A stretch of DNA of 64,000 nt from Bacillus massilinigeriensis (GCF_900111815.1 NZ_LT630004.1:2508570-2572569), one strand, 5' to 3'; positions 38,089-47,404 are shown, numbered from the stretch's first letter. Numbers and translations are program-made. Notes: generated from the letters alone by a model not told the origin.

Positions 38089-40470
38089 TCAGTTGCGCAG
38101 CGGCTTCCCGTTCAAGAGCATATGCTGCATCCGCTGCTGCGATTTCGGCTCTGCTACAAGGCTCAGGAATGCTTCCCTTTCCAGGTTAAGCAAATATTCT
38201 TCGTCTACAAGCGTGCCGTATGGTACCTTCCCACCGCTAATAACATACGCTAGCTTGCGGGCAATTTTCAGATCATACTCGGAAATGTACCCCGAAAGAT
38301 GCATCGTTTGCGCAGCAAGGAGAAGCGTGGCATACCCTGGTTCACCTGTTACCGGAATTTTTTTCTTCATTGGAGCAGCATACCCTTTTTCATAAAGGGT
38401 GAGTACTGCCTGCTTCGCATCGTAAATTAAATGGTCGCCGTTCACACTGATTCCATCGGCTTTCGCTAGAAAGTTATTCTCTCTCGCCTCTTCTCCTGAT
38501 GTAGATACCTTCGCCATTGCAATCGTCTCAAACACTTTGATCGCAACCTTTTGCAAATCAAATTCCACTCCATTTGGCATTCCTGCAAGGTGTCTAGTGT
38601 ATAATTCCTTGTTGCCACCGCCACCGGGAATCAATCCGACACCAGCTTCTACAAGACCCATATACGTTTCCATTGATGCCTGGATATGCGCTGCAGGCAG
38701 ACAAACTTCCGCTCCTCCGCCAAGCGTCATGCCGAACGGTGCAGCCACTACAGGTTTGGGACAATATTTAAGCTTCATCATCGCCTGCTGGAAGTGGCGG
38801 ACTACAAGGTCAATTTCAAAAATATTATCGTCTTGCGCTTCCATCAGAATCATCGCAAGGTTTGCGCCTACACAGAAGTTTTTTCCTTGGTTGCCGATTA
38901 TGAGACCTTTAAAATTCTTCTCCACTTCCTCAACAGCAAAGTTGATCATCTGAGTGATATCCATTCCAATCGCATTGTTTTGGGAATGGAATTCGAGAAG
39001 GGCAACACCATCACCGAGGTCAATCAGGCTTGCACCGCTATTCTTCTTGATAACGCCGTGCTTCTTTTTCCATTGTTTTAAGTCGATATTCTTCGGGTTA
39101 TTCTCAATCGGTGTATAAGAACCTTCGTGATAAAAAGATTGCTCCTCGTTATTTTCTTGGTAAAAAGAAGGGAACCCGTCTTCCAGCATGTCTTTCACCC
39201 AATCTGGAACTGTTATCCCTTCTTTTTCCATCCTCCGAACCGATTTCTCCACTCCAATGGCATCCCACAATTCGAATGGCCCCATGTCCCAGCTGAAGCC
39301 CCACTTCATTGCTCTATCAATGCTTTCGATATCGTCGGCAATCATTCCAAGCAAACTAGCGGAATAGGTCAGGAGCGGATGGAATATATTCCAAAGTAGT
39401 TCGCCCGCACGGTCGTTTGCATAAACAATTGTTTTCAGCATGTTGGCTGTCCCTTTTTCCTGCTTGCTTGCTTCAACGGATGGAGCCTTCAATTTTTTGC
39501 GCGGAACATATTCGAGTGTTCTGGGGTCAAGCTCGAGGATTTCCTTTTCTTTCTTCAAGAAAAAGCCTTGTCCCGACTTGCTTCCAAGCCAGCCTTTTTC
39601 CAGCATCGCCTTCATGAATGCAGGTACTTGGAAAACCTCTTTCTCGGTACCTTCTACTTGCTCGAATACATTGTTGGCAACATGGGCGAATGTATCAAGC
39701 CCAACTATATCAAGGGTTCGGAAAGTTGCGCTCTTTGGACGGCCGATCAGCGGACCGGTGATGGAATCGACTTCTCCGATGCTATATCCACCCTTCAGCA
39801 TTTCCCTTACAGTGACCAACAGGCCGTATGTACCAATCCTGTTGCCGATAAAGTTTGGTGTATCCTTTGCTTCAACGACACCTTTCCCAAGACGGTCTTC
39901 CCCAAATACTTTCATGAAAGAAAGCACTTCGGGATTCGTATCTTTCGTAGGGATGACCTCCAGGAGTTTAAGGTAGCGCGGCGGATTAAAGAAGTGTGTC
40001 CCTAGGAAATGCTTGCGGAAATCTTCTGATCTGCCTTCTGCCATGCTATTAACGGATATTCCTGAAGTATTTGAGCTGACAATACTGCCAATTTTCCGGT
40101 GCTTGTCAACGCTTTCAAAAACTTTCTTTTTCACTTCAAGGTTTTCAACTACAACTTCGATGATCCAATCGGCTTCTCCTAACATGCTGATATCATCTTC
40201 AAGATTTCCTGCTTGGATCAACGAAAGATTTTTCTTCGATGTGAGCGGTGCAGGCTTTTGTTTCAAGATCCTGGCAATTGCTCCTTCAGCAAAGCGATTG
40301 CGAACTTTTTTATCGTGCAGTGAAAGGCCTTTTGCACTTTCTTCCTCTGTCAACTCGCGTGGTACGATGTCCAATAGCATTGTCGGAATACCTATGTTTG
40401 CTAAGTGAGCAGCAATTCCTGATCCCATGACTCCAGATCCCAATACAGCGGCTCTTTGAATTTGACGCAT
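38089..40470 (-). CDS. fadN: Fused 3-hydroxyacyl-CoA dehydrogenase/enoyl-CoA hydratase FadN
   Basis: 793 residues from MRQIQRAAVLGSGVMGSGIA; GGGGGAG precedes the ATG at 40470, and the upstream extension lacks domain character. N-terminal NAD-binding GSGVMGSG, then SSNTSGISVNSMAEGRSEDF and HFFNPPRYLKLLEV for the dehydrogenase, and a C-terminal crotonase domain (about 510-700) with GNQGKNFCVGANLAMI and GMTLGGGAEVCLPAAHIQAS. Steps two and three of beta-oxidation. First gene of the operon, with a FadR box directly upstream. Confidence 0.96.
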   Translation of the reverse strand: MRQIQRAAVLGSGVMGSGIAAHLANIGIPTMLLDIVPRELTEEESAKGLSLHDKKVRNRFAEGAIARILKQKPAPLTSKKNLSLIQAGNLEDDISMLGEADWIIEVVVENLEVKKKVFESVDKHRKIGSIVSSNTSGISVNSMAEGRSEDFRKHFLGTHFFNPPRYLKLLEVIPTKDTNPEVLSFMKVFGEDRLGKGVVEAKDTPNFIGNRIGTYGLLVTVREMLKGGYSIGEVDSITGPLIGRPKSATFRTLDIVGLDTFAHVANNVFEQVEGTEKEVFQVPAFMKAMLEKGWLGSKSGQGFFLKKEKEILELDPRTLEYVPRKKLKAPSVEASKQEKGTANMLKTIVYANDRAGELLWNIFHPLLTYSASLLGMIADDIESIDRAMKWGFSWDMGPFELWDAIGVEKSVRRMEKEGITVPDWVKDMLEDGFPSFYQENNEEQSFYHEGSYTPIENNPKNIDLKQWKKKHGVIKKNSGASLIDLGDGVALLEFHSQNNAIGMDITQMINFAVEEVEKNFKGLIIGNQGKNFCVGANLAMILMEAQDDNIFEIDLVVRHFQQAMMKLKYCPKPVVAAPFGMTLGGGAEVCLPAAHIQASMETYMGLVEAGVGLIPGGGGNKELYTRHLAGMPNGVEFDLQKVAIKVFETIAMAKVSTSGEEARENNFLAKADGISVNGDHLIYDAKQAVLTLYEKGYAAPMKKKIPVTGEPGYATLLLAAQTMHLSGYISEYDLKIARKLAYVISGGKVPYGTLVDEEYLLNLEREAFLSLVAEPKSQQRMQHMLLNGKPLRN

Positions 40471-40496
40471 ATTCTCTCCCCCTTGACCTTCATCTT

Positions 40497-40514
40497 TGAA
40501 TGAATACTCATTCA
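40497..40514 (-). promoter_or_regulatory. FadR (TetR family) operator before fadN
   Basis: TGAATGAATACTCATTCA, one central mismatch from a perfect palindrome, matches the Bacillus FadR box (TGAATGAnTAnTCATTCA). It lies 27 bases upstream of the fadN start, so bound FadR would block transcription until long-chain acyl-CoA releases it. Confidence 0.85.
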
Positions 40515-40675
40515 TTTTTACACTAAAAAAATATATGCACGTATGGAATGTGTTTAATACTAATACTATAAAATATTTAGAAATTTCATGCAATAATTTT
40601 GAACAGAAGTTTTTAAATTTTTAGAAATTTATTCCCACTGATGTTTTGGGCAACATAAAATTGGAGGTGATAGAA

Positions 40676-40807
40676 ATGGCAAGGATGAAGAAAGACCCAT
40701 CAAAACGAGGTGTAAGCGCAGCAAGCGTGAAAGGGAATGCAGGCCCCTCCGACAATCAGCCGGACATTAATAAAGTCAACAGCCAAAACAGTCAATATAA
40801 AAAGTAA
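40676..40807 (+). CDS. yuzL: YuzL family small protein
   Basis: 43 residues, MARMKKDPSKRGVSAASVKG..., ending SQNSQYKK. The start and the SAASVKGNAGP motif match the YuzL family found in spore-forming Bacilli, and the position between fadN and fadM is the same as in B. subtilis. RBS TTGGAGGTGATAGAA. Gln/Asn-rich and basic, like small spore proteins. Function unknown. A weak hairpin (GCACCTC...GAGGTGC) follows near 40829-40853. Confidence 0.75.
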   Translation: MARMKKDPSKRGVSAASVKGNAGPSDNQPDINKVNSQNSQYKK

Positions 40808-41069
40808 AAAAAGAGAGAAGTCTGAGCACCTCTACCATATTCAGTGGAGGTGCATCAGTCCCATTCCGATATATTTAAAACAGCAACGGGAATCAAAAAC
40901 ACTAAAAAACTTCAAAAAATGATTACAACTCTCCATTTCTCACAGGAAAACGAATTATAATGACAAGAGTTTGGGTCCCAAAATAGAATCTCGTTGCTAG
41001 ACATGAGTTTTCTGCCTCCATTTTTTAACTTCAAAACAAAAAGCCAGGAACACCGCCCTAGCTTTCACT

Positions 41070-41987
41070 CTATTTCTTGAACATTCCTTTTAGCACAAAT
41101 GCAACGTTTGCCGGGCGCTCTGCCAATCGGCGCATAAAGTAACCATACCAGTCTGTTCCATACGGCACGTACACGCGCATCGTGTAGCCCTCTTGTACCA
41201 ATTCCTTTTGACGTTCAGGCATTATTCCAAACAGCATTTGGAATTCGAACTGACTATTCGGGATATTATGCTGTTTAACCAGTTGTTTCGTATAGTTAAT
41301 AATCGCATCATCATGGCTCGCTACAGCTGTGTAGTTTCCATTAAGAAGATGCATTTTAATAATTTTTTTCAGGTTCTCGTCTACATCTTTCTTTTCAGGG
41401 AATGCTACTTCCGGAGATTCCTTATAAGCCCCTTTTACAAGACGAAGGTTCGGTGAATAGGCATTCAGATCGGCAATATCCTTTTCCGTACGGTAAAGAT
41501 ATGCCTGAATCACGGTTCCGATATTGTCGTACTCGGACCTTAGCAGCTTAAAAATTTCGATTGTCTTGGCGCATCGTGAATAATCTTCCATATCGATTGT
41601 AACGAAAACGCCATTATCCTTTGCTGCCTCAAGAATGCGACGCATGTTTCTCATTACAAGCTCGTCTGAAATATCTAGTCCCATGGAAGTCATTTTTAAG
41701 CTGAGCTGGGATTTCAATTTTTCCCGGCCTATCGCCTTGATTGCTTCAATAGACTGGTCAGCCATTTCATTCGCTTCTGCTTCATTATCAACAAACTCAC
41801 CCAGGTAGTCGATTGTCACAACAAGACCTTTTGAATTGAGTTCCTTGATAACCCTTACTGCCTGTTCGATCGTCTCCCCTGCCACAAATCGTCCAGCGCC
41901 GAATTTTAGACCATATTTTTTAGCAAGCTTCGTAAGTGACCTGTTTTTCGACAGGAATAGGAAAAAGTCTTTCATTAATTTCTCCAT
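41070..41987 (-). CDS. fadM: Proline dehydrogenase-like flavoenzyme FadM (YusM)
   Basis: 305 residues. PRODH beta/alpha barrel with VFVTIDMEDYSRCAKTIEIF, RTEKDIADLNAYSPNLRLVK, GAYKESPEVAFP and the C-terminal YGTDWYGYFMRRLAERPANV, where the two Arg bind substrate carboxylate. Oxidises proline to pyrroline-5-carboxylate with FAD. Start ATG with GGGGGAG nine bases before. A cre site lies in the leader. Confidence 0.93.
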   Translation of the reverse strand: MEKLMKDFFLFLSKNRSLTKLAKKYGLKFGAGRFVAGETIEQAVRVIKELNSKGLVVTIDYLGEFVDNEAEANEMADQSIEAIKAIGREKLKSQLSLKMTSMGLDISDELVMRNMRRILEAAKDNGVFVTIDMEDYSRCAKTIEIFKLLRSEYDNIGTVIQAYLYRTEKDIADLNAYSPNLRLVKGAYKESPEVAFPEKKDVDENLKKIIKMHLLNGNYTAVASHDDAIINYTKQLVKQHNIPNSQFEFQMLFGIMPERQKELVQEGYTMRVYVPYGTDWYGYFMRRLAERPANVAFVLKGMFKK

Positions 41988-42004
41988 AATTGTATTTCTC
42001 CCCC

Positions 42005-42020
42005 TTGAAAACGATTACAT
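42005..42020 (-). promoter_or_regulatory. cre site (CcpA) in the fadM leader
   Basis: TTGAAAACGATTACAT fits the cre consensus WTGNAANCGNWWNCAW at every position. It lies 18 bases before the start codon, so CcpA binding would block transcription when sugar is plentiful. Confidence 0.7.
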
Positions 42021-42199
42021 AGTGTTAATTATTTTTTCTCTCTTTTATGTAAATTCAGGCTTTATGATTATTTTATCACTTTTCAGTTTTTTTGAATATT
42101 ATTTTTGTAGAAAAATGTCCATATTGTCGAATTTGGTTTTGAATAGTCTCTGGAGTTCGTGGAAACCTAGAAAAGACAAAGTATATGAGGAGGGAAAAA

Positions 42200-42469
42200 A
42201 TGCAGCAGCAAAACATGAACAATGAAGGACAAATGATCATGCAGCAGCCGCCAAAAGTCATTTCAGTCAAAGATTCTCTATATTTGACTGACATGCTGTC
42301 TTGGAATCTTTTGGCGATGAAAAAAGCACATTTTTTTGCAGGACAATGTCAGGATTCCGATATTCAGCTTGAATTGGAAAGATGCGGAGAAATGCATCAG
42401 CGCCATTATGAAAGAATTCTCTCGCATTTAGGAAGCGGGAGCAGCCAAAATCAAGCAGGAATGCAGTAG
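42200..42469 (+). CDS. Spore coat-associated protein (YusN-like)
   Basis: 89 residues from MQQQNMNNEGQMIMQQPPKV; GAGGAGGG precedes the ATG. The body (SVKDSLYLTDMLSWNLLAMK, AHFFAGQCQDSDIQLELERC) is a ferritin-like helical pair related to CotF. The Gln/Asn/Met-rich head is typical of coat proteins. Forms an operon with the next coat gene, 15 bases downstream. Confidence 0.75.
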   Translation: MQQQNMNNEGQMIMQQPPKVISVKDSLYLTDMLSWNLLAMKKAHFFAGQCQDSDIQLELERCGEMHQRHYERILSHLGSGSSQNQAGMQ

Positions 42470-42484
42470 AGGAGGAAGCAAAAT

Positions 42485-42823
42485 ATGCCCCAGAATCAAC
42501 AAAAGATTCAAAACCCTGAAACAAAGGTAGAAAAGAATCCGCAAATGAATGACCGCGACTTCATTAACGACGTGCTTACAACGGAAAAGTATATGACAGG
42601 CGCCTATTCGACAACGCTCAATGAGCTAAGCCATGATAGCTTATACCAGGACATCACATCCATCTTTAATGAAACCCAGGATGCCCAGCGCAGCCTTTAT
42701 AATCTAATGTTCAAAAAAGGCTGGTACAGCATTGAAGCAGCTGATGGCCAAAAGCTCCAGCAGTCCCACCAGCAATTCCAAGGATACACATCACAGTTTC
42801 CCTATGACGGCCGACTTCAATAA
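42485..42823 (+). CDS. CotF family spore coat protein
   Basis: 112 residues. The CotF core MNDRDFINDVLTTEKYMTGA and LYQDITSIFNETQDAQRSLY is followed by YNLMFKKGWYSIEAADGQKL. A ferritin-like two-helix protein of the spore coat. RBS GAGGAGGAAGCAAAAT. Followed by a bidirectional terminator. Confidence 0.88.
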   Translation: MPQNQQKIQNPETKVEKNPQMNDRDFINDVLTTEKYMTGAYSTTLNELSHDSLYQDITSIFNETQDAQRSLYNLMFKKGWYSIEAADGQKLQQSHQQFQGYTSQFPYDGRLQ

Positions 42824-42825
42824 TA

Positions 42826-42872
42826 AAAAAAAGGAAAGAGCAGAGGAACTTCTCCCCTGCTCTTCCTTTTTA
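42826..42872. terminator. Bidirectional terminator between coat genes and ftsW/rodA-like gene
   Basis: AAAAAAAGGAAAGAGCAGAG ... CTGCTCTTCCTTTTT; A and T runs on both sides serve both converging units. Confidence 0.75.
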
Positions 42873-44030
42873 TGCCCCTTTTGAGAACATGTATTTTTTA
42901 TGGTGATAGCGTATCGAAAAGATGAGCCCCATTGCCAGCATTCCTCCCATAAGCGAACTTCCTCCGTAGCTGATGAAAGGAAGCGGTATACCTGTGATTG
43001 GTAAAAGTCCAATTGTCATCCCGACATTCTGGAACACATGGAAAGTAATCATGCTAATAATGCCTACACAAATATAAGTATAATAGTCATTCTTTGCTTG
43101 AATCGCAATTTTCGTAATATGGTAAATCAATAGAAAGAACAAACTGATGACGACACTCGCCCCGACAAAGCCAAATTCCTCACCAATGACACTGAAAATA
43201 AAGTCGGTGTGACCTTCTGGGATAACTACTTCCCGACCGAACAGGCCTTTTCCGGAAGTCTGTCCAGAGCCAATGGCAAGCAGTGACTTCACCAGTTGAA
43301 AGCCAGTGCTGCTTTGGTTATTCCAAGGATCAATCCATGAATATATCCGGTTTAACTTGTACTGTTCGACGCCGACATATTTTTCAAGAATATCCGGCCT
43401 TGCGATAACGAGATAGAATATTCCTGAAACGAGGGCAGCACCCGAACCGAAAATAGGAAGCAGTATTTTCCACGATATCCCTGCAATGAAAATCATCCCA
43501 AGCATGATCGAAATGATTACAAGTGATGTCCCAAGGTCTTCCTTAATAACAAGCAGGAGCGGCAGCCCTGTGACAAACCCAATCTTAATCAGAAGCCAAA
43601 AATCGGACCGGATAGTCTTTAGTGGGTTTTTTTGATGGTGTTCAAGTATAACTCTTGCAAGTGCAAGAATGATGAACACTTTTGTGAACTCTGATGGCTG
43701 AAGGGAAAAGCCTGGCAACCTGAACCACGCCTTTGCTCCATTTATTCTCGGGGCAATGCTTTCGGGCGCAATAATCAATAATGCCAGCAAAAAGACGCCG
43801 AAAGCGTATGCGTACCATGTCAATCTTTTCAGTTGATCAGAGTCAAGCCTGATGACAAATGCAATGATCCCGCAGCCTATCGCATAATAGATTACTTGTC
43901 TTAAAGCGAAATTTCCGCTGTACTGGCCCTGTGCGCTATAGATGGTGATACAGCTTGTCAAAAACATTAAAAACAATATGAGAACAAGGCCGTAATCGAC
44001 CCTTGATGAGTTATTTTTATAAGAAGTCAT
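42870..44030 (-). CDS. FtsW/RodA/SpoVE family glycosyltransferase
   Basis: 386 residues from MTSYKNNSSRVDYGLVLILF; AAAAGGGG precedes the ATG at 44030. Ten or so membrane segments. SEDS motifs: LPGFSLQPSEFTKVFIILAL, VIPEGHTDFIFSVIGEEFGF and GIPLPFISYGGSSLMGGMLA. These enzymes polymerise lipid II into peptidoglycan. The short N-terminus resembles RodA more than FtsW, but the paralogue cannot be fixed from here. Confidence 0.92.
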   Translation of the reverse strand: MTSYKNNSSRVDYGLVLILFLMFLTSCITIYSAQGQYSGNFALRQVIYYAIGCGIIAFVIRLDSDQLKRLTWYAYAFGVFLLALLIIAPESIAPRINGAKAWFRLPGFSLQPSEFTKVFIILALARVILEHHQKNPLKTIRSDFWLLIKIGFVTGLPLLLVIKEDLGTSLVIISIMLGMIFIAGISWKILLPIFGSGAALVSGIFYLVIARPDILEKYVGVEQYKLNRIYSWIDPWNNQSSTGFQLVKSLLAIGSGQTSGKGLFGREVVIPEGHTDFIFSVIGEEFGFVGASVVISLFFLLIYHITKIAIQAKNDYYTYICVGIISMITFHVFQNVGMTIGLLPITGIPLPFISYGGSSLMGGMLAMGLIFSIRYHHKKYMFSKGA

Positions 44031-44240
44031 GGATATTCCCCTTTTAATAAAGAAACCTGTACAATAATCCATTATATTTTTTTTTTCAATAAATCACAAC
44101 TTCTTCCCCTCTAATTGGTGATTATTTCATCGAAGCAGGTCTGACTTCAAGTTTGTCTCATAAAATAAGAAATGACAATCATCATATAACTTGTTAAAAT
44201 CCAAATTGCACCAAAATATCACTAAAAGGGTAGTGTTAAT

Positions 44241-45023
44241 ATGCTGACAAAAATAGAAGCCTTCATTCTTGGAATTATTCAAGGACTGACGGAATTCCTC
44301 CCGATCAGCAGTACAGGGCACCTTTATCTCGGCAGAAACCTGTTCGGGCTTCAGGAAGCCGGCTTGCTGCTTGATACAATGCTCCATGTAGGGACATTAT
44401 TAGCAGTGCTCGTGTTCTATAAACACGAATTCATTCGACTCTTGAAAAACCCCTTTGGAAAACTAACCTTTCTGCTGGTCATCGGGACGCTTCCAGCAGT
44501 AGCAGCTGGCCTCCTTTTCAAGGACTTCTTTGATGAGATATCGAAAACTGGTGCAACGATTGGCTGGGAGTTCCTAATCACAGGTACGTTCCTTTGGTTT
44601 GCCGACTCGATTAAAAATGGCCGAAAAAAAATGGATGACATTACATACGGAGATGCATTGTTCATCGGGACCTTCCAGGCAGCCGCGATAATGCCTGCAA
44701 TTTCGCGATCGGGAATGACGATTGTAGCTGCGCTTTGGAGAAGACTGGACAGGGAAACTGCAGCATATTTCTCCTTCCTTTTATCCACGCCAGCCATCGT
44801 GGGAGCAATTGTGCTTCAATTGAAAGACCTTTTTGAAGGAGGGTCAGAAACGATTTCTCTGTCTGCACTCCTTGTTGGCATCATATCCTCTGCCTTCTTC
44901 GGCTATATTGCCGTCAAGTGGATGATTGGTTACTTAAAGAATCACTCGCTGAAGCCTTTCGCCATTTATGTATGGATTCTCGGGATTGCAGTCCTAGCCT
45001 TTCAATTTGCAGGGAAATTTTAA
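44241..45023 (+). CDS. uppP: Undecaprenyl-diphosphatase UppP
   Basis: 260 residues, about eight membrane segments. BacA motifs: GIIQGLTEFLPISSTGHLYL with the (E/Q)xxxE and Ser-rich site near residues 15-30, and MPAISRSGMTIVAALWRRLD near 150-170. Dephosphorylates undecaprenyl pyrophosphate for recycling of the cell-wall lipid carrier; confers bacitracin tolerance. RBS AAAAGGGTAGTG. Confidence 0.96.
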   Translation: MLTKIEAFILGIIQGLTEFLPISSTGHLYLGRNLFGLQEAGLLLDTMLHVGTLLAVLVFYKHEFIRLLKNPFGKLTFLLVIGTLPAVAAGLLFKDFFDEISKTGATIGWEFLITGTFLWFADSIKNGRKKMDDITYGDALFIGTFQAAAIMPAISRSGMTIVAALWRRLDRETAAYFSFLLSTPAIVGAIVLQLKDLFEGGSETISLSALLVGIISSAFFGYIAVKWMIGYLKNHSLKPFAIYVWILGIAVLAFQFAGKF

Positions 45024-45052
45024 CGGAGGTAAATAAAGGAAAAATATATAGG

Positions 45053-45094
45053 AAAGCCGGTCTAATTCCATGTTTGGAATTAGACCGGCTTTTT
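45053..45094 (+). terminator. Terminator of uppP (and of the HesB-like gene)
   Basis: AAAGCCGGTCTAATTCCA-TGT-TTGGAATTAGACCGGCTTTTT: a perfect 18-pair stem with T run. It lies between the two converging genes and can stop both. Confidence 0.95.
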
Positions 45095-45108
45095 AACGTC
45101 CTAAGAAT

Positions 45109-45381
45109 TTAACAGCTGTTTCCGCCTCGCAAAACAATGCTGTCATGCTTCTCTTCATACTCGAGAACGAGTCCTTTCGTTTCTTCCAGAATGGCACTAT
45201 CTATTGCCACATGAATTTCGTTGACCACCGATACATGATCCTCTTCTTCCGGCCCATCCAGAGCCAGTCCAATCTGTGGACCGCCTCAGCCAAAGCCTGC
45301 AAAATACAATCTTATTCCTTCGGCGTTCTGTTGCTGAAGGATATCTTGCAGAATATCTCTTGCTCTATCCGTGATATCCAT
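45109..45381 (-). CDS. HesB/IscA-like protein with in-frame TGA at the conserved Cys (candidate selenoprotein)
   Basis: Ninety codons read MDITDRARDILQDILQQQNA, then GIRLYFAGFG-TGA-GGPQIGLAL, then ILEETKGLVLEYEEKHDSIV and end in GGNSC. RBS AAGGAAGAGAGG precedes the ATG at 45381. The TGA (45286-45288, codon 32) falls at the cysteine of the FAGFGCGGP motif in this family, and the frame is fully open and well conserved on both sides. Known: a HesB-like family includes members with selenocysteine at this very position. The alternative is a nonsense mutation (TGC to TGA) or a base error. IscA-like proteins carry Fe-S clusters or iron. Ordinary callers miss this gene because of the TGA. Confidence 0.6.
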
Positions 45382-45591
45382 CCTCTCTTCCTTTCCTCAT
45401 TTTTTTCTAGTTTACCACGAAGAACTGCCAGAAATACAGCATACTGCATAGAGTATTACTTTTTGTCAAAAATGTGAACTTCGTATTGCTTAACACAACA
45501 AAACATAATGAAAAATGATGAAAATCATAGAAAAGCGAAGGGATTTCCTTTATTTTAGATAAGTACTCATTAAGAAAAGGGGTTGAAATGC

Positions 45592-46515
45592 TTGCAAAAA
45601 TCCGCCTATACGCCGGATGAAATCGCCTCATTGTTCAAAATTGCGAAAAATACAGTCTATGAACTAATCAAAAGAGGAGAACTTCAGGCATTCAAGGTTG
45701 GGAATAAAATGAGAATTTCGCAAGAGGAAGTAGAACGCTATATGGCTGCAATGCGGACTGCTCCGGCCAAAAAAGCCCGATCACATAGCAACCTTCCTTC
45801 TCTAGCATTTACCCTTCAGCTTGCCGGCAGCCACGATTTCCTTGTGGAAAAGCTTGTGAGCTACGTTGCGGAAGAAAATGCGTGCATCACTTTAAGCCCT
45901 TCCTATATTGGAAGCCTTGAAGGACTGATGATGCTTTATCGCGGTGCTGCCGATATTGCTGCGGTCCACCTGCTTGATCCAAGTTCACAGGAGTACAATC
46001 TCCCCTTCATCCGACAGTTGTTCATCCACGAGAAAATTACTGTCATCAGGCTGGCTTCAAGGAAACAAGGATTAATCGTTCCAAAGGTGAATCGAAAGAA
46101 CATTGTTAATTTCCATGATCTTACTCGAAACAATGTGACGTTTGTAAACCGACAAAAAGGTTCAGGAACAAGATTTCTTTTTGACTCTTTCCTTTCCACG
46201 TCCGGCATCTCACCTAAGGAGATACGCGGGTATGGCAAGGAGGAGTGGAACCATCTGTCTGCAGCTTCCCATATATGCTCAGGGCAGGCTGATGTTACAT
46301 TTGGCGCCTCCTTTGCTGCAAGCAGACTAGATCTTGGCTTCATTCCAATGGCGACAGAGCAATTTGACCTTGTATTCCGCTGGACTAGCGAGAATGAAAC
46401 GGCACTAATGCACCTTTTAGACCTCTTGCAGGTTACCACCTTCAAGGAGCATGCCCTTGCATGCGATGGATACGATGCAGCGAAGCTTGGCGAAATTATT
46501 TATCAATCTTTTTAA
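45592..46515 (+). CDS. Helix-turn-helix regulator with tungstate/molybdate-binding-like domain
   Basis: About 307 residues; TTG start at 45592 with AAAAGGGG nine bases before (a TTG three codons earlier overlaps the RBS). N-terminal excisionase-type helix-turn-helix: AYTPDEIASLFKIAKNTVYE and GNKMRISQEEVERYMAAM. The rest is a periplasmic-binding-like domain (SPSYIGSLEGLMMLYRGAAD, VNRQKGSGTRFLFDSFLSTS) like the ModE-replacing regulators next to tup genes. It probably senses tungstate or molybdate and controls tupABC, which starts 17 bases downstream. Confidence 0.85.
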   Translation: MQKSAYTPDEIASLFKIAKNTVYELIKRGELQAFKVGNKMRISQEEVERYMAAMRTAPAKKARSHSNLPSLAFTLQLAGSHDFLVEKLVSYVAEENACITLSPSYIGSLEGLMMLYRGAADIAAVHLLDPSSQEYNLPFIRQLFIHEKITVIRLASRKQGLIVPKVNRKNIVNFHDLTRNNVTFVNRQKGSGTRFLFDSFLSTSGISPKEIRGYGKEEWNHLSAASHICSGQADVTFGASFAASRLDLGFIPMATEQFDLVFRWTSENETALMHLLDLLQVTTFKEHALACDGYDAAKLGEIIYQSF

Positions 46516-46532
46516 TTGGAGGAAATTATTCG

Positions 46533-47387
46533 ATGAAGAAACTATGGAGCTTACTGCTTATCATTTCTGTCATACTCTCCGCCTGCTCCGGTGGAAGCAC
46601 AGGCATTAAAAAAGAAGAGAACAATGCTGCAAAAATAGAAAAATCCGATCTCATCCTTGCGACAACAACAAGTACCCAGGATAGCGGGCTACTAGATGTA
46701 TTAATACCGCAATTTGAAAAGAAGCATCCTTTTAACGTTAAGACAATCGCTGTCGGAACTGGACAAGCACTAGAAATGGGAACAAAAGGAGAAGCGGACG
46801 TCCTTCTTGTGCACGCTCCTGAAGCTGAAAAGAAAATCGTCGAAAGCGGCGACGCAGTCAACCGCCAAAAAGTGATGTACAATGATTTTATTATCGTCGG
46901 ACCTAAGAAGGACCCAGCAGGCATTCAAGATTTACAAGCAAAAGCAGCTTTCCAAAAGCTTGTTGAGTCCAATGCTCCATTTGTTTCTCGCGGAGATGAT
47001 TCTGGAACGCATAAAAAAGAGCTAGAACTTTGGAAAAGCAGCGGCCTTGATGTTAAGCAGAAGAAAAATTATCTCTCAACAGGACAAGGTATGGGAGGCA
47101 CCCTTCAGGTTGCTGCAGAGAAGGAAGGCTACACACTTACAGATAGGGCAACTTTCCTTGCCCAGCAAGATAGTCTCGGCGATTTGACCATCCTATCAGA
47201 GGGTGACGAGAGCCTATTGAACATTTATCATGTCATGCAGGTGAACCCAGACCAGCATAAAAAAGTGAATAGTGACGGAGCAAAAGCGTTTGTTTACTTC
47301 ATGACAGACAAAGAAACGAAAGTAACAATTTCTCAATTTGGCAAGGACAAGTACGGACAGGCGCTTTTCTTCCTGTTTGAAAAATAA
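46533..47387 (+). CDS. tupA: Tungstate ABC transporter substrate-binding lipoprotein TupA
   Basis: 284 residues from MKKLWSLLLIISVILSACSG, with TTGGAGG upstream of the ATG at 46533. Lipobox LSAC near residue 18. The TupA signature ILATTTSTQDSGLLDVLIPQ and FVSRGDDSGTHKKELELWKS bind the oxyanion. TupA proteins prefer tungstate strongly over molybdate. First gene of tupABC. Confidence 0.94.
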   Translation: MKKLWSLLLIISVILSACSGGSTGIKKEENNAAKIEKSDLILATTTSTQDSGLLDVLIPQFEKKHPFNVKTIAVGTGQALEMGTKGEADVLLVHAPEAEKKIVESGDAVNRQKVMYNDFIIVGPKKDPAGIQDLQAKAAFQKLVESNAPFVSRGDDSGTHKKELELWKSSGLDVKQKKNYLSTGQGMGGTLQVAAEKEGYTLTDRATFLAQQDSLGDLTILSEGDESLLNIYHVMQVNPDQHKKVNSDGAKAFVYFMTDKETKVTISQFGKDKYGQALFFLFEK

Positions 47388-47404
47388 ACGAAAGAGCCTG
47401 GTGG

